Shown here piece by piece: positions 6,947-15,232 of a stretch of DNA of 44,810 bases. This DNA is from Nocardia gamkensis NBRC 108242. GTDB lineage: Bacteria; Actinomycetota; Actinomycetes; Mycobacteriales; Mycobacteriaceae. The stretch is from assembly GCF_001612985.1 (NCBI RefSeq), contig NZ_BDBM01000063.1, positions 1-44,810 on the forward strand, written 5' to 3'. Each line of letters begins with the position of its first letter. Position 1 is the first letter of the stretch. The notes beneath the pieces were generated by a model. That model was given only the letters and a program-made list of their open reading frames with translations. It was not told the DNA's origin and did not search any database. Made by a program: the position numbers and the translations under genes.

Positions 6947-8896
6947 ATGCAACCGCAATGGGTGCCGACCGAAGAAGACATCGCCGCCGCGAAAGTCACC
7001 GACTTCGCGCGATTCGTCGCCGAGCGCACCGGCGTGCGCACGGCCGACTATCACGCGCTGTGGCAGTGGTCGGTGCAGGATCTCGCCGGGTTCTGGCACG
7101 CGCTGTGGGACTATTTCCAGCTCGGCGACGTCGCGGGCGCGGTATTGGCGAACGCCGAGATGCCGGGGGCGCAATGGTTTCCCGGCACCCGGCTGAACTA
7201 CGTGGACCAGGTGATCCGGCAGCTGCGCACCGACCGGCCCGCGATCAAGGCGGTCAGCGAGGACGCGCCGATCCGGGAGGTGTCCTGGGCCGAATTGATC
7301 GACCACACCGCCGCTTTCGCGCACACGCTGCGTTCGCTGGGTGTGCGGCCCGGTGACCGGGTGGCGGGGTATCTGCCGAACATCCCGGAGGCGGTGATCG
7401 CGTTCCTGGCCACCGCGAGCATCGGCGCGGTCTGGAGCGCCTGCGGGCAGGACTATTCCCCGAAAGCCGCGCTGGACCGGCTCGGGCAGCTCGAACCCAC
7501 CGTGCTGGTCACCGCCGACGGCTACCGTTTCGGCGGCAAGGCGCACGACAAGCGCGAGGACGTCGCCGCCTTGCGCGCGGGCCTGGACAGCTTGAAGGGC
7601 ACGGTCGTGGTCCCCCGGCTCGGGCTCGAGGTACCGGACGCGACCTCGTGGGACGACGCGATCACCAGCACCGAGTCGCTGCCGCCGGTGATCACCACCG
7701 AATCGGTGGATTTCGACCATCCGCTGTGGATCGTGTTCTCCTCCGGCACCACCGGCCTGCCCAAGGGAATCGTGCACGGCCACGGCGGCGTACTGCTCGA
7801 ACATCTCAAAGCCGTTGCCCTGCAATCCGACATCGGCCCCGAGGACACCTTCTTCTGGTACACCAGCCCGAGCTGGATGATGTGGAACTTCCAGATCGCG
7901 GGCCTGCTGACCGGGGCCACCATCGTCACCTACGACGGCAGCCCGACCGCTCCCACCCCCGACGCGCTGTGGCGCATCGCCGCCGAGGTCGGGGCCTCCG
8001 TGCTCGGCGCCAGCCCCGGTTATGTGCTGGCGTGCATCAAAGCCGGCTCCGTACCGCGTACCGATCACGACCTGTCGGCGCTGCGCGCGGTCGGCATCAC
8101 GGGTTCCTCGCTGCCCACCTCCTCGGCGCTGTGGCTGGGCGAGAACGTCGGCGAGCACGTCCAGATCTCCTCGATCAGCGGCGGCACCGACGTGGTGTCC
8201 GCGTTCATCGGCGGCGTGCGCACCGTGCCCGTGTGGCCGGGCGAGCTGTCGGCGCCCTATCTCGGCGTCGCGCTGGACGCCTACGACCCGGCGGGGCAGC
8301 CGGTGCGCGGCGAGGTGGGCGAACTGGTCGTCACCGCGCCGATGCCGTCCATGCCGGTCGCCTTCTGGCGCGACGAGGACGGAAAGCGCTACCACGACGC
8401 GTATTTCGACATGTTCCCCGGTGTGTGGCGGCACGGCGACTGGATCACCATCACCGACCACCACAGCGTGATCGTGCACGGGCGGTCGGACTCCACGCTC
8501 AACCGGCACGGCATCCGGATGGGCAGCGCCGACATCTACCAGTCCGTCGAACGGCTCCCGGAGATCGCCGAGGCACTGGTGATCGGCGCCGAGCAACCCG
8601 ACGGCGGCTACTGGATGCCCCTGTTCGTGACGCTGGCCCCCGGCGCCGAACTCACCGACGAGCTGAAAGCCCGCATCAACAGCACCATCCGTACCGAGGT
8701 CTCCCCCCGCCACGTCCCGGACGAGATCATCCTCGCCCCCGGCATCCCACACACCCGCACCGGCAAGAAGCTCGAGGTGCCGATCAAGAAACTGTTCCAA
8801 GGCGCCGACCCGGCCCGCGTCGTCGAACGCAGCGCGGTGGACAACCCGGACCTGCTCGACTGGTACGGCGCCATCCGGCGCGGCGAGCAGAGCTGA
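6947..8896 (+). CDS. aacS: Acetoacetyl-CoA synthetase
   Basis: 649 residues from ATG 6947, preceded by a strong AGGAGG at seven bases; longer upstream frames overlap citE. The protein is an ANL-superfamily acyl-CoA synthetase of the acetoacetate type: an N-terminal acetyl-CoA-synthetase-like region (LWQWSVQDLAGFW, MPGAQWFPGTRLNYVDQVI), the P-loop IVFSSGTTGLPKGIVHGHGG, the family signature SPSWMMWNFQIAGLLTGATI, the hinge region GRSDSTLNRHGIRMGSADIY, and the C-terminal catalytic lysine near TRTGKKLEVPIKK. It activates acetoacetate with ATP and CoA. Leucine degradation ends in acetyl-CoA plus acetoacetate, so this gene completes the operon's pathway without a CoA-transferase. It follows citE by 31 bp and is probably cotranscribed. 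Confidence 0.92.
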   Translation: MQPQWVPTEEDIAAAKVTDFARFVAERTGVRTADYHALWQWSVQDLAGFWHALWDYFQLGDVAGAVLANAEMPGAQWFPGTRLNYVDQVIRQLRTDRPAIKAVSEDAPIREVSWAELIDHTAAFAHTLRSLGVRPGDRVAGYLPNIPEAVIAFLATASIGAVWSACGQDYSPKAALDRLGQLEPTVLVTADGYRFGGKAHDKREDVAALRAGLDSLKGTVVVPRLGLEVPDATSWDDAITSTESLPPVITTESVDFDHPLWIVFSSGTTGLPKGIVHGHGGVLLEHLKAVALQSDIGPEDTFFWYTSPSWMMWNFQIAGLLTGATIVTYDGSPTAPTPDALWRIAAEVGASVLGASPGYVLACIKAGSVPRTDHDLSALRAVGITGSSLPTSSALWLGENVGEHVQISSISGGTDVVSAFIGGVRTVPVWPGELSAPYLGVALDAYDPAGQPVRGEVGELVVTAPMPSMPVAFWRDEDGKRYHDAYFDMFPGVWRHGDWITITDHHSVIVHGRSDSTLNRHGIRMGSADIYQSVERLPEIAEALVIGAEQPDGGYWMPLFVTLAPGAELTDELKARINSTIRTEVSPRHVPDEIILAPGIPHTRTGKKLEVPIKKLFQGADPARVVERSAVDNPDLLDWYGAIRRGEQS

Positions 8897-8927
8897 GATC
8901 GCGAGTTCTGCTGGGGCGCAGTGGTTC

Positions 8928-9110
8928 CTATCCGCGGTAGGCGCGGCCGCCGATCGACGCGGTGAAGACCGCCGGCCGTGCGCCGCGGGCGGCGGCCAGG
9001 TTGCGCTTCTCCTGCGGGGTGAGCCGATAGCGCGCCGTGATCCGCCGTGCCACGGCGATCATGGCGACCAGCAACGGCACGGGGTCCACCGGGCGCAAAG
9101 CCAAGGCCAT
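8928..9110 (-). CDS. Small protein of unknown function (60 aa)
   Basis: 60 residues from ATG 9110, with a clear AAGGAG ribosome site six bases upstream, which is why I prefer it to the longer in-frame ORF. The N-terminal third is hydrophobic (PLLVAMIAVARRI) with basic residues, resembling a short amphipathic or membrane-associated helix; the rest is basic (RLTPQEKRNLAAARGARPA). No cysteine, signal peptidase site or recognised domain. It converges on aacS with a 31-bp gap and is divergent from the P450 gene. I do not recognise a family. The ribosome site and codon usage support a real gene. Confidence 0.55.
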   Translation of the reverse strand: MALALRPVDPVPLLVAMIAVARRITARYRLTPQEKRNLAAARGARPAVFTASIGGRAYRG

Positions 9111-9256
9111 GACGAACTCCTTACCAGAAAGACGCACCGGTACAGTCGAATTCGGCCGAAACATGGTCGCGACGCATGCGGTTCCTCGGAGGTCCGCGCT
9201 TCCGGATGAACGCGGGCTCCGGGCAGTGACTCCGCCCGGACGGTGGCCGTCGGGCA

Positions 9257-9285
9257 TGGACCGGCGTCCGGGTTTCTCCTAGCGT
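9257..9285 (+). promoter_or_regulatory. Candidate promoter of the P450 gene
   Basis: TGGACC (9257-9262) and TAGCGT (9280-9285) are spaced by 17 bp in the 216-bp divergent gap before the P450 start. They are partial matches to TTGACA and TAnnnT. Nothing else clear is seen in the gap 9111-9326. Confidence 0.35.
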
Positions 9286-9326
9286 GGAAGCGACAGCCAG
9301 TCCGATACCCGCGTGGAGGTGGCATC

Positions 9327-10664
9327 GTGGCCGCACAGGACGTCCGAGAGCGGACCGAGCACGAGGGGTTCCCGCCCGGGCCGCCGCTGCCGCCGCTCGT
9401 GCAGAGCGTGTTGTTCCAGCGGGACCGGGCCCGCTTCCTCACCGCGATGGCGCGCCGCTACGGCGACGTCTTCGCCCTTCGGGTTCCGCCGTTCGCCGAC
9501 CGCGTGGTGGTGTACTCCCGCCCCGAACACATCAAGGAGATCTTCGCGGGCGACCCGCACGATCTGCACGCGGGCGAGGGCAATCAGATCCTGGGCGCGA
9601 TCATGGGTCCGCATTCGCTGCTGCTGACCGACGAGGCCGAGCACGCGCGGGCGCGCAGGTTGCTCATGCCCGCCTTCAACGGTTCCGCGCTGCGCGGCTA
9701 CCGGGCACTGATCACCGAGATCGCGGCGGCGGAAGCGGGGAGCTGGGCGGCCGGGTCCACGGTGCGCATGCTGGACCGGATGAACGCGCTCACCCTCGAG
9801 GTGATCACGCGGGTGGTCTTCGGCGTCACCGACGAGCGGACCGAAGCCGAACTGAGCCCGCGACTGAACCGGATCGTCCACCTGAACCCGCTGATCTTCC
9901 TGGGCTTCAAGAACGACCGAATGCGCCGGATCGGGCCGTGGCGGAAGTTCGCCGAGAACCTGACGGCGGTGGACGCCCTGCTCTACGCGGAGATCGCCGA
10001 ACGGCGGCGCGCGACCGATCTGGCCGAGCGCACCGATGTGCTGTCGCGCCTGCTCCAGGTCGGCGCGGGCGACGACGACGCGCCGCTCACCGATGCCGAG
10101 CTGCGCGACCAGCTCATCACCCTGCTGCTGGCCGGGCACGAGACCACCGCCTCGGCGCTGTCCTGGGCGCTCTACGAGCTCGCCGCCGACCCCGAGATCC
10201 AGCGGTCGGCGGCGCAGGCCGCGCGCACGGGCGACGAGAAGTACCTCGACGCGGTGCTCAAGGAGGCCATGCGGTTGCACACCATCATCTCCGGCACCAA
10301 TCGAAAACTGACCAGAGACATGACGATCGGAGGACGGCGGCTCCCCGCGGGCACCGTTGTCGCCACCTCCATCGTCCTCGCACACCGGCGTACCGATGCC
10401 TACCCCGACGTCGCCGCGTTCCGTCCGGCCCGCTTCCTCGACGGCGCGGTGGCGCCGAACACCTGGCTGCCGTTCGGCGGGGGCGTGCGGCGATGCATCG
10501 GCGCGGGGTTCTCGCTATTGGAAGGCGTCACCGTGCTGCGGGAAATCCTGCTCCGCCACGCCCTTTCGCTGCCGGCGGACGGCAAGCCGGAGCGCGGCAG
10601 GGTCCGCAACATCACCACCGTGCCGGGCGGCCGGGCGCGGGTGGTGATCGGCCCGCGCGGCTGA
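9327..10664 (+). CDS. Cytochrome P450
   Basis: 445 residues from GTG 9327, with GGAGGT six bases upstream. The open frame begins earlier but only this start has a ribosome site. The three P450 hallmarks are present: the I-helix oxygen-activation motif LLAGHETTAS, the ExxR helix in KEAMRLH, and the heme-ligand loop FGGGVRRCIGAGF with its invariant Cys. The proline-rich GPPLPPLVQSVLF start and the heme loop resemble mycobacterial CYP135/CYP138-type enzymes. No membrane anchor is evident. No ferredoxin gene is adjacent, so electron partners must be encoded elsewhere. The substrate is unknown. It lies 6.8 kb from the NRPS operon with unrelated genes between, so I would not assume a tailoring role. 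Confidence 0.93.
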   Translation: MAAQDVRERTEHEGFPPGPPLPPLVQSVLFQRDRARFLTAMARRYGDVFALRVPPFADRVVVYSRPEHIKEIFAGDPHDLHAGEGNQILGAIMGPHSLLLTDEAEHARARRLLMPAFNGSALRGYRALITEIAAAEAGSWAAGSTVRMLDRMNALTLEVITRVVFGVTDERTEAELSPRLNRIVHLNPLIFLGFKNDRMRRIGPWRKFAENLTAVDALLYAEIAERRRATDLAERTDVLSRLLQVGAGDDDAPLTDAELRDQLITLLLAGHETTASALSWALYELAADPEIQRSAAQAARTGDEKYLDAVLKEAMRLHTIISGTNRKLTRDMTIGGRRLPAGTVVATSIVLAHRRTDAYPDVAAFRPARFLDGAVAPNTWLPFGGGVRRCIGAGFSLLEGVTVLREILLRHALSLPADGKPERGRVRNITTVPGGRARVVIGPRG

Positions 10665-10868
10665 CCAAATATGTGAACAATGATTCTTTGCATGATCTGC
10701 TGTTGTACTGGCTCTATCGTAGTGTAAGTTTATCTGTGTTCGACAATCTGTCCGGCCTGGCGCGCAAGGTGCCCCTGTGCTCGGCCGATTCCGGTTGTCG
10801 ACTTCCGGACGCACCGGCGCGCACATCCCGCCTTATCGCATGCCGGCGCGCACCGGAGAACAGGTACA

Positions 10869-10897
10869 GCTCCCGGGGGCCGCTCATCCCCGGGAGC
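10869..10897. terminator. Strong hairpin between P450 and regulator
   Basis: Perfect 10-bp arms GCTCCCGGGG and CCCCGGGAGC around a 9-nt loop. There is no following T-tract, as is common for actinobacterial terminators. It lies 205 bp after the P450 stop and just upstream of the next promoter, so it may insulate the two or have a regulatory role. Confidence 0.4.
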
Positions 10898-10940
10898 CGT
10901 ATCCCGTGACGCGGCGACCCCGGCCATACGGCCAGGTCGT

Positions 10941-10946
10941 TACGAT
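10941..10946 (+). promoter_or_regulatory. -10 element for a leaderless transcript
   Basis: TACGAT fits TAnnnT and ends eight bases before ATG 10954, so the transcript would start at or next to the start codon. No ribosome site precedes that ATG. The downstream paralog has the same arrangement (TACCAT at 12333-12338). Confidence 0.5.
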
Positions 10947-10953
10947 GTTCCTC

Positions 10954-12195
10954 ATGAGTGTCGACAATCGCCGTACGGCGCGGAAGGCGAGCAGCGGCGA
11001 CTCGGCACCTCGGGAGATCCGGCGCAGGCCGAAGAATCGCCGTGCCCAGATCGCCGCGGCGTCGGCGGCCGCGTTCGGCGCGCTCGGCTACCACGGCGTG
11101 AGCATGGACGACATCGCCTCCGGGCTCGGCATCAGCTCCGCGGCGCTGTACCGCCACTATCCGAGCAAGTACGCGCTGTTCCGGGAGGAACTGCTGCGCG
11201 TCGGCCGGGCGATGACCGAATCGGTCGAGCTGCCCGAGGAGGCGGCGGACCGGCCCGCCGAACAGCGGCTCCAGCACGTACTCGACGCGTTGATCGCGGT
11301 CACCATCGACAATCGCCCCACCGTCACGCTGGTGCGCTGGGAGGTCAGGTACCTCGAGCCGGACGACCAGGTCACGCTCAACGACCAGCAGGCCACGGTG
11401 CTCGGCGCGCTGGGCAGCCAACTCGCCGCGCTGCGCCCCGAACTCGCCGAGCAGGACGTGCGCGTGCTGCGCACCGCCCTGCTCAGCACGATCACCAGCA
11501 TCGCCGACCACCACGCCGCCCTCCCGGTGAAACCTCTTGCCCGCCTTCTGCATTCGGCCTGCTGGGCGGTCGCGCACGCGAAGCTGCCCGCCACGCGGCC
11601 GGTCGAGCCGGTCGCGGTGGTGGAGATCCCGGACTCCTTCAAACACGAACTGCTGCTGCGCAAGGCAGTCGAGCTGTTCCACGAGCGCGGCTACCCCAAC
11701 GTCAGCGTCGAGGACATCGCCACGGCCGCAGGGCTTTCGGCCGCCTCGGCGGTATACCGGTTCTACCGCGGCAAGAGCGACATCCTGGCCGCCGCGTTCC
11801 GGAGGGCCGCCGAACGTGTTTCCGGCGCCGTCGGCCCCGCCGTGGCGGCGGCCACCGGCTCCGAGGACGCGCTCACGGCGCTGATCGCGCAGTATGTGGC
11901 CGGATCGTTCGCCGAACGCGCGCTCACCTTCGTGTATTACACGGAGTTCCAGCACGTTCCGGTCGAGGAGCGCACGGTGCTGCGCAATATCCAGCGCCTC
12001 AGCGTCGAGGAGTGGGCCCGGTTGCTGCGCGAGGTGCGGCCGGAACTCGCGCCGGCGGAGGCACGCCTTCTGGTGCACGCCGCCTTCGCGGTGGTGGTCG
12101 ATCTGGGCCGCGCCTTCGGCGACGAGCCGCTGGCCGCCCAGGATCGGGTGCGGCTGCTGATGCAGTTGGTGCTGTTCGGGCGGCCCGCGCGCTAG
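10954..12195 (+). CDS. Double-HTH TetR-family regulator, paralog 1
   Basis: 413 residues from ATG 10954; ATG 10945 is an in-frame alternative. The protein is about twice the usual TetR length and has two TetR-type DNA-binding domains: one at about residues 30-78 (SMDDIASGLGISSAALYRHY then PSKYALF) and one at about 229-283 (SVEDIATAAGLSAASAVYRF then YRGKSDIL). Each is followed by an alpha-helical region that would be the ligand/dimer domain. A basic N-terminal tail (REIRRRPKNRRAQ) precedes the first. A near-identical gene follows 149 bp downstream, so this is a tandem duplication. One chain could act as a pseudo-dimer or bridge two operators. The ligand and targets are unknown. The absence of a ribosome site and the -10 box next to ATG suggest leaderless translation. 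Confidence 0.85.
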   Translation: MSVDNRRTARKASSGDSAPREIRRRPKNRRAQIAAASAAAFGALGYHGVSMDDIASGLGISSAALYRHYPSKYALFREELLRVGRAMTESVELPEEAADRPAEQRLQHVLDALIAVTIDNRPTVTLVRWEVRYLEPDDQVTLNDQQATVLGALGSQLAALRPELAEQDVRVLRTALLSTITSIADHHAALPVKPLARLLHSACWAVAHAKLPATRPVEPVAVVEIPDSFKHELLLRKAVELFHERGYPNVSVEDIATAAGLSAASAVYRFYRGKSDILAAAFRRAAERVSGAVGPAVAAATGSEDALTALIAQYVAGSFAERALTFVYYTEFQHVPVEERTVLRNIQRLSVEEWARLLREVRPELAPAEARLLVHAAFAVVVDLGRAFGDEPLAAQDRVRLLMQLVLFGRPAR

Positions 12196-12206
12196 CCCGG
12201 TATGTT

Positions 12207-12222
12207 ATCGAGAATTCTCGAT
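12207..12222. promoter_or_regulatory. Perfect 16-bp palindrome, possible operator
   Basis: ATCGAGAATTCTCGAT is its own reverse complement. It lies 12 bp after the stop of paralog 1 and about 110 bp upstream of the -10 box of paralog 2. It is the only such palindrome in the gap. It could be a TetR-type operator; no matching copy is found before paralog 1. Confidence 0.35.
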
Positions 12223-12332
12223 CAACCGGCTCCATAGTGCGACATGAAGGCCCGTTCACAGCTTCTTTGTGATCTATCATTCACTTGTTCCCCAGGTAGG
12301 GCAGCATCGGTGTACCAAACGTTGGCTTGGGC

Positions 12333-12338
12333 TACCAT
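12333..12338 (+). promoter_or_regulatory. -10 element for a leaderless transcript
   Basis: TACCAT fits TAnnnT and ends seven bases before ATG 12345, with no ribosome site before that start. This spacing matches leaderless mRNAs well known in mycobacteria and relatives. Confidence 0.5.
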
Positions 12339-12344
12339 CGCGGC

Positions 12345-13598
12345 ATGGGTGCCCAGGACCGCCACGCTGCGGACAAGGCGGCCGACGGGACACCGGCACG
12401 GGTGATCCGGCGCCGCCCACGCGACCGCCGCGCGCAGATCGCGGCCGCGTCGGCCGAGGCGTTCGGTGCGCTGGGCTACCACGGCGTCAGCATGGACGAC
12501 ATCGCCTCCCGGCTCGACATCAGCTCCGCGGCGCTGTACCGCCACTATCCGAGCAAGTACGCGCTGTTCCGCGAGGAAGTGCTGCGCTTGGGCACGGTCA
12601 GTCAGGAAGCGGCCCGGCTACCGGATGCCACCGGCCTGCCCCCAGCGCAACGGCTCGAACGCGTGCTCGACGCCCTGATCGACGCCGCGATCGCCAACCG
12701 GCGCAGCGCCGCGTTGTTGCGTTGGCAGCGGCGCTACCTGGAGGACGCCGACGCGGCCATCCTGGCCGATCAGCTCGCGGGGGTGAACGCGGCGCTCACC
12801 TCGCTGCTCGCGGAGACCAGGCCCGCGCTGCCCAAGGCCGACCGCTCCGTGCTCGCCGCCGCCGAGCTGAGTGTGCTCAGCAGCATCGGCGACCACCACG
12901 TGTCGATTCCGGTGCGGGCGCTCACCGCACGGCTGACCGCGGCCTGCCGCGCACTCGCCGCGTGCGAGCTGCCGCCTGCCGGTAACGCCGAAGCGGAGAG
13001 CTTCGCCGCGACCGAGATCCCGCTGACCTTCAAACACGAATTGCTGCTGATGCGCGCGGTCGAACTGTTCCACCAGCGCGGATACCCGAACGTCAGCGTG
13101 GAGGACATCGCTACCGCCGCCGGGCTGCCCGCCTCATCGGCGGTGTACCGGTTCTACCGCGGCAAGGGCGACATCCTCACGGCGGCGTTCCGCCGGGCGG
13201 CGGATCGAGTCTCGGCCGCCATCGGACCCGCCGTCGCCGCGGCCGAGACGCCGGAGCAAGCGCTCGACACACTGATCGAGTTGTATGTGGCGGGCTCGTT
13301 CGCCGAGCGCGAGCTCACCTTCGTCTACTACGCCGAGATCAGCAACGTGCCGCCGGAGGAGCGCACCGTGCTGCGCAACATCCAGCGCCTCAATGTCGAG
13401 GAGTGGGCCAAACTGCTGGTCGGGGTGCGGCCCGAGCTATCGGCCGCCGAGGCGCGCCTGCTGGTGCACGCCGCGTTCGCACTGGTCGTCGACCTGGGCG
13501 AGCGTTTCGGCTCGGCCGACCCGGCGTGCTCGCCGCGCCGCGTGATCCGCCTGATGCGGGCGATCCTCTTCGACCGGCCCGCGGTCCCCACGCCGTAG
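12345..13598 (+). CDS. Double-HTH TetR-family regulator, paralog 2
   Basis: 417 residues from ATG 12345; an in-frame TTG at 12327 is less likely because it lies upstream of the -10 box. It has the same layout as the preceding paralog: HTH 1 near residues 29-78 (SMDDIASRLDISSAALYRHY, almost residue for residue the same) and HTH 2 near 229-283 (SVEDIATAAGLPASSAVYRF). The ligand-binding halves, for example around residues 95-220, differ more than the DNA-binding parts. That suggests both proteins read similar sites while responding to different signals. No obvious target operon adjoins; the aldo/keto reductase downstream is 403 bp away and has its own ribosome site. Confidence 0.85.
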   Translation: MGAQDRHAADKAADGTPARVIRRRPRDRRAQIAAASAEAFGALGYHGVSMDDIASRLDISSAALYRHYPSKYALFREEVLRLGTVSQEAARLPDATGLPPAQRLERVLDALIDAAIANRRSAALLRWQRRYLEDADAAILADQLAGVNAALTSLLAETRPALPKADRSVLAAAELSVLSSIGDHHVSIPVRALTARLTAACRALAACELPPAGNAEAESFAATEIPLTFKHELLLMRAVELFHQRGYPNVSVEDIATAAGLPASSAVYRFYRGKGDILTAAFRRAADRVSAAIGPAVAAAETPEQALDTLIELYVAGSFAERELTFVYYAEISNVPPEERTVLRNIQRLNVEEWAKLLVGVRPELSAAEARLLVHAAFALVVDLGERFGSADPACSPRRVIRLMRAILFDRPAVPTP

Positions 13599-14001
13599 CG
13601 AACGAAACGCCCACGAGTGGCACATGGCTGCGCCATTTCGCGAGTAGCTCCCTTGGTGGTGCGCCACTCCGCGGGTGGGCCGGACGCACTGACTCCAGGG
13701 GCGGGCTCGAGGCCGTTCGCACGGGCAAGTGCAGGTGGTGAGCGGTCCTGGGCTTCAGTTGGCGGGCCCGGAGTACGGTGGGGCCGTGCCATCCACCGTG
13801 GCGATACCGACACGCCGGTAGTCAGGCGCAGATGCGAGATCGCCCCGGCCGGGGGCCCGGTGGGGTGTTTACGCCACCGGCGAACACCGCGGTGGGAATC
13901 GACCTCGCGACAGCGCTGTTGCGGCAGGAGAGCGCGCGCCCGGACCGGCGCGACGCTGGTAGAGCATTCGCGCAGTTTCCGACTTCGGAAGGAACATCCA
14001 C
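13599..14001. other. 403-bp intergenic region, no gene seen
   Basis: Short frames here show no plausible start or protein. A small hairpin ATGGC-3 nt-GCCAT lies at 13624-13636, and an inverted repeat CCACCG-10 nt-CGGTGG at 13874-13895 could be an operator for the aldo/keto reductase. I see no clear promoter hexamers. Confidence 0.4.
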
Positions 14002-14877
14002 ATGAGCACAGATCTCGACGCGCAGACCGCGGCGGCGTCCGGAACCTTCGCCATCGGCGGCGATCTTCCGGTGCATCGCCTCGGGTACGGCGCGATGCAG
14101 TTGACCGGCCCCGGGGTGTGGGGCGACCCTGAGGACCCGGACGAGGCGGTGCGCGTTCTGCGCCGCGCGGTCGAACTCGGCGTCAACTTCATCGACACCG
14201 CCGACTCCTACGGCCCGTTCGTCAGCGAGAAGCTGATCCGCAAGGCCCTGCATCCTTACCCCGACGATCTGGTGATCGCCACCAAGGCCGGTCTCACGCG
14301 TCAGGGGCCCAACGAATGGCGTCCGGTCGCCCGGCCCGAATACCTGCGTCAGCAAGCCGAACTCAGCCTGCGCCACCTGGGCGTCGACCGCATCGACCTG
14401 TACCAGCTGCACCGTATCGACCCCCAGGTGCCGCTGGGCGACCAGCTCGGTGAACTCGTGGCGCTCCAGCAGGAGGGCAAGATCAGACACATCGGCCTCT
14501 CCCAGGTCACCGTCGAACAGCTGCGCCAGGCACGCGAACTCGCCACCATCGTCTCGGTGCAGAACCTGTACAACTTGGCCAACCGCGCCGACGAGGACGT
14601 GCTGAACTACGCCGAGCAGGAGAACATCGGCTTCATCCCGTGGTTCCCGATCGCCACGGGCCAACTCGCCGCCCCCGGCGGTCCGCTGGCGGCCATCTCC
14701 GCCGACCACGGCGCGTCCCCCGCCCAACTCGCCCTGGCCTGGTTGCTGCGCCGCTCCCCCGTGATGCTGCCGATCCCCGGCACCTCCAGCGTCGCGCACG
14801 TCGAGGAGAACATCGCCGCCGCGCGAATCACGCTGACAGACGCAGAATTCGAAGCACTGTCGGCAGCCGCCGAATAG
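14002..14877 (+). CDS. Aldo/keto reductase
   Basis: 291 residues from ATG 14002, with GGAAGGAA seven bases upstream. It is a soluble NADPH-dependent oxidoreductase of the AKR (TIM-barrel) superfamily. The catalytic tetrad is visible: Asp and Tyr in FIDTADSYGP, Lys in IATKAGL and His in YQLHRID. The C-terminal cofactor-binding segment LPIPGTSSVAHVEENIAAA is also typical. The family reduces aldehydes and ketones; nothing in the sequence fixes the substrate. It stands alone, with long gaps on both sides, and shares no obvious link with the NRPS genes. Confidence 0.92.
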   Translation: MSTDLDAQTAAASGTFAIGGDLPVHRLGYGAMQLTGPGVWGDPEDPDEAVRVLRRAVELGVNFIDTADSYGPFVSEKLIRKALHPYPDDLVIATKAGLTRQGPNEWRPVARPEYLRQQAELSLRHLGVDRIDLYQLHRIDPQVPLGDQLGELVALQQEGKIRHIGLSQVTVEQLRQARELATIVSVQNLYNLANRADEDVLNYAEQENIGFIPWFPIATGQLAAPGGPLAAISADHGASPAQLALAWLLRRSPVMLPIPGTSSVAHVEENIAAARITLTDAEFEALSAAAE

Positions 14878-15136
14878 ACGGGAACCTACTGCCCGGCGGT
14901 CGCGACCTCCCCCGGCGACGGGTGGCCGACCGACCGCCGATAGGTCACCCGGCACGCACACGTGACGAAACTCCTCCGGCACTTCGATGGCTCGCACCGG
15001 CCACGCCGCGGCAGGCCCGCTCCGCCGAGCGTGCCCGAGCGCTGGGCCACCCGGCAACCCACCGATCCCGCCTGTCGGGTGGCGGGAAGCCGCAGCCGTG
15101 TGCCACTCACGACCGGTGGCGCTGAGGTGGGCGTGG

Positions 15137-15161
15137 GTCGATGTTCCCCTCCGACATCGAC
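15137..15161. terminator. Hairpin, possible terminator
   Basis: 8-bp arms GTCGATGT and ACATCGAC around a 9-nt loop in the gap between two convergent transcription units. There is no T-tract. It could serve either direction. Confidence 0.3.
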
Positions 15162-15232
15162 TCGGGTCGGAAGTGCTGGGAGAGGCGGGATGGGGGGGTG
15201 CGTCGCAGTCTTGGAGATACGAGGACGCTGGT

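Larger units (their letters stand above)
10665..10953. other. Intergenic region with AT-rich stretch and hairpin
   Basis: The first ~100 bp after the P450 stop is noticeably richer in A and T than its surroundings. A direct repeat CCGGCGCGCAC occurs at 10814-10824 and 10843-10853, followed by the strong hairpin at 10869-10897 and the -10 box of the next gene. No convincing coding frame. Confidence 0.5.

Noticed and set aside
9327..10664. P450 as a tailoring enzyme of the NRPS cluster
   Set aside because: It lies 6.8 kb away, separated by five unrelated genes and strong hairpins; nothing links it to the peptide.
13437..13813. Short frames at the end of and after the second double-TetR gene
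   Set aside because: They are shadows or low-complexity frames with no start signal or similarity to known proteins.
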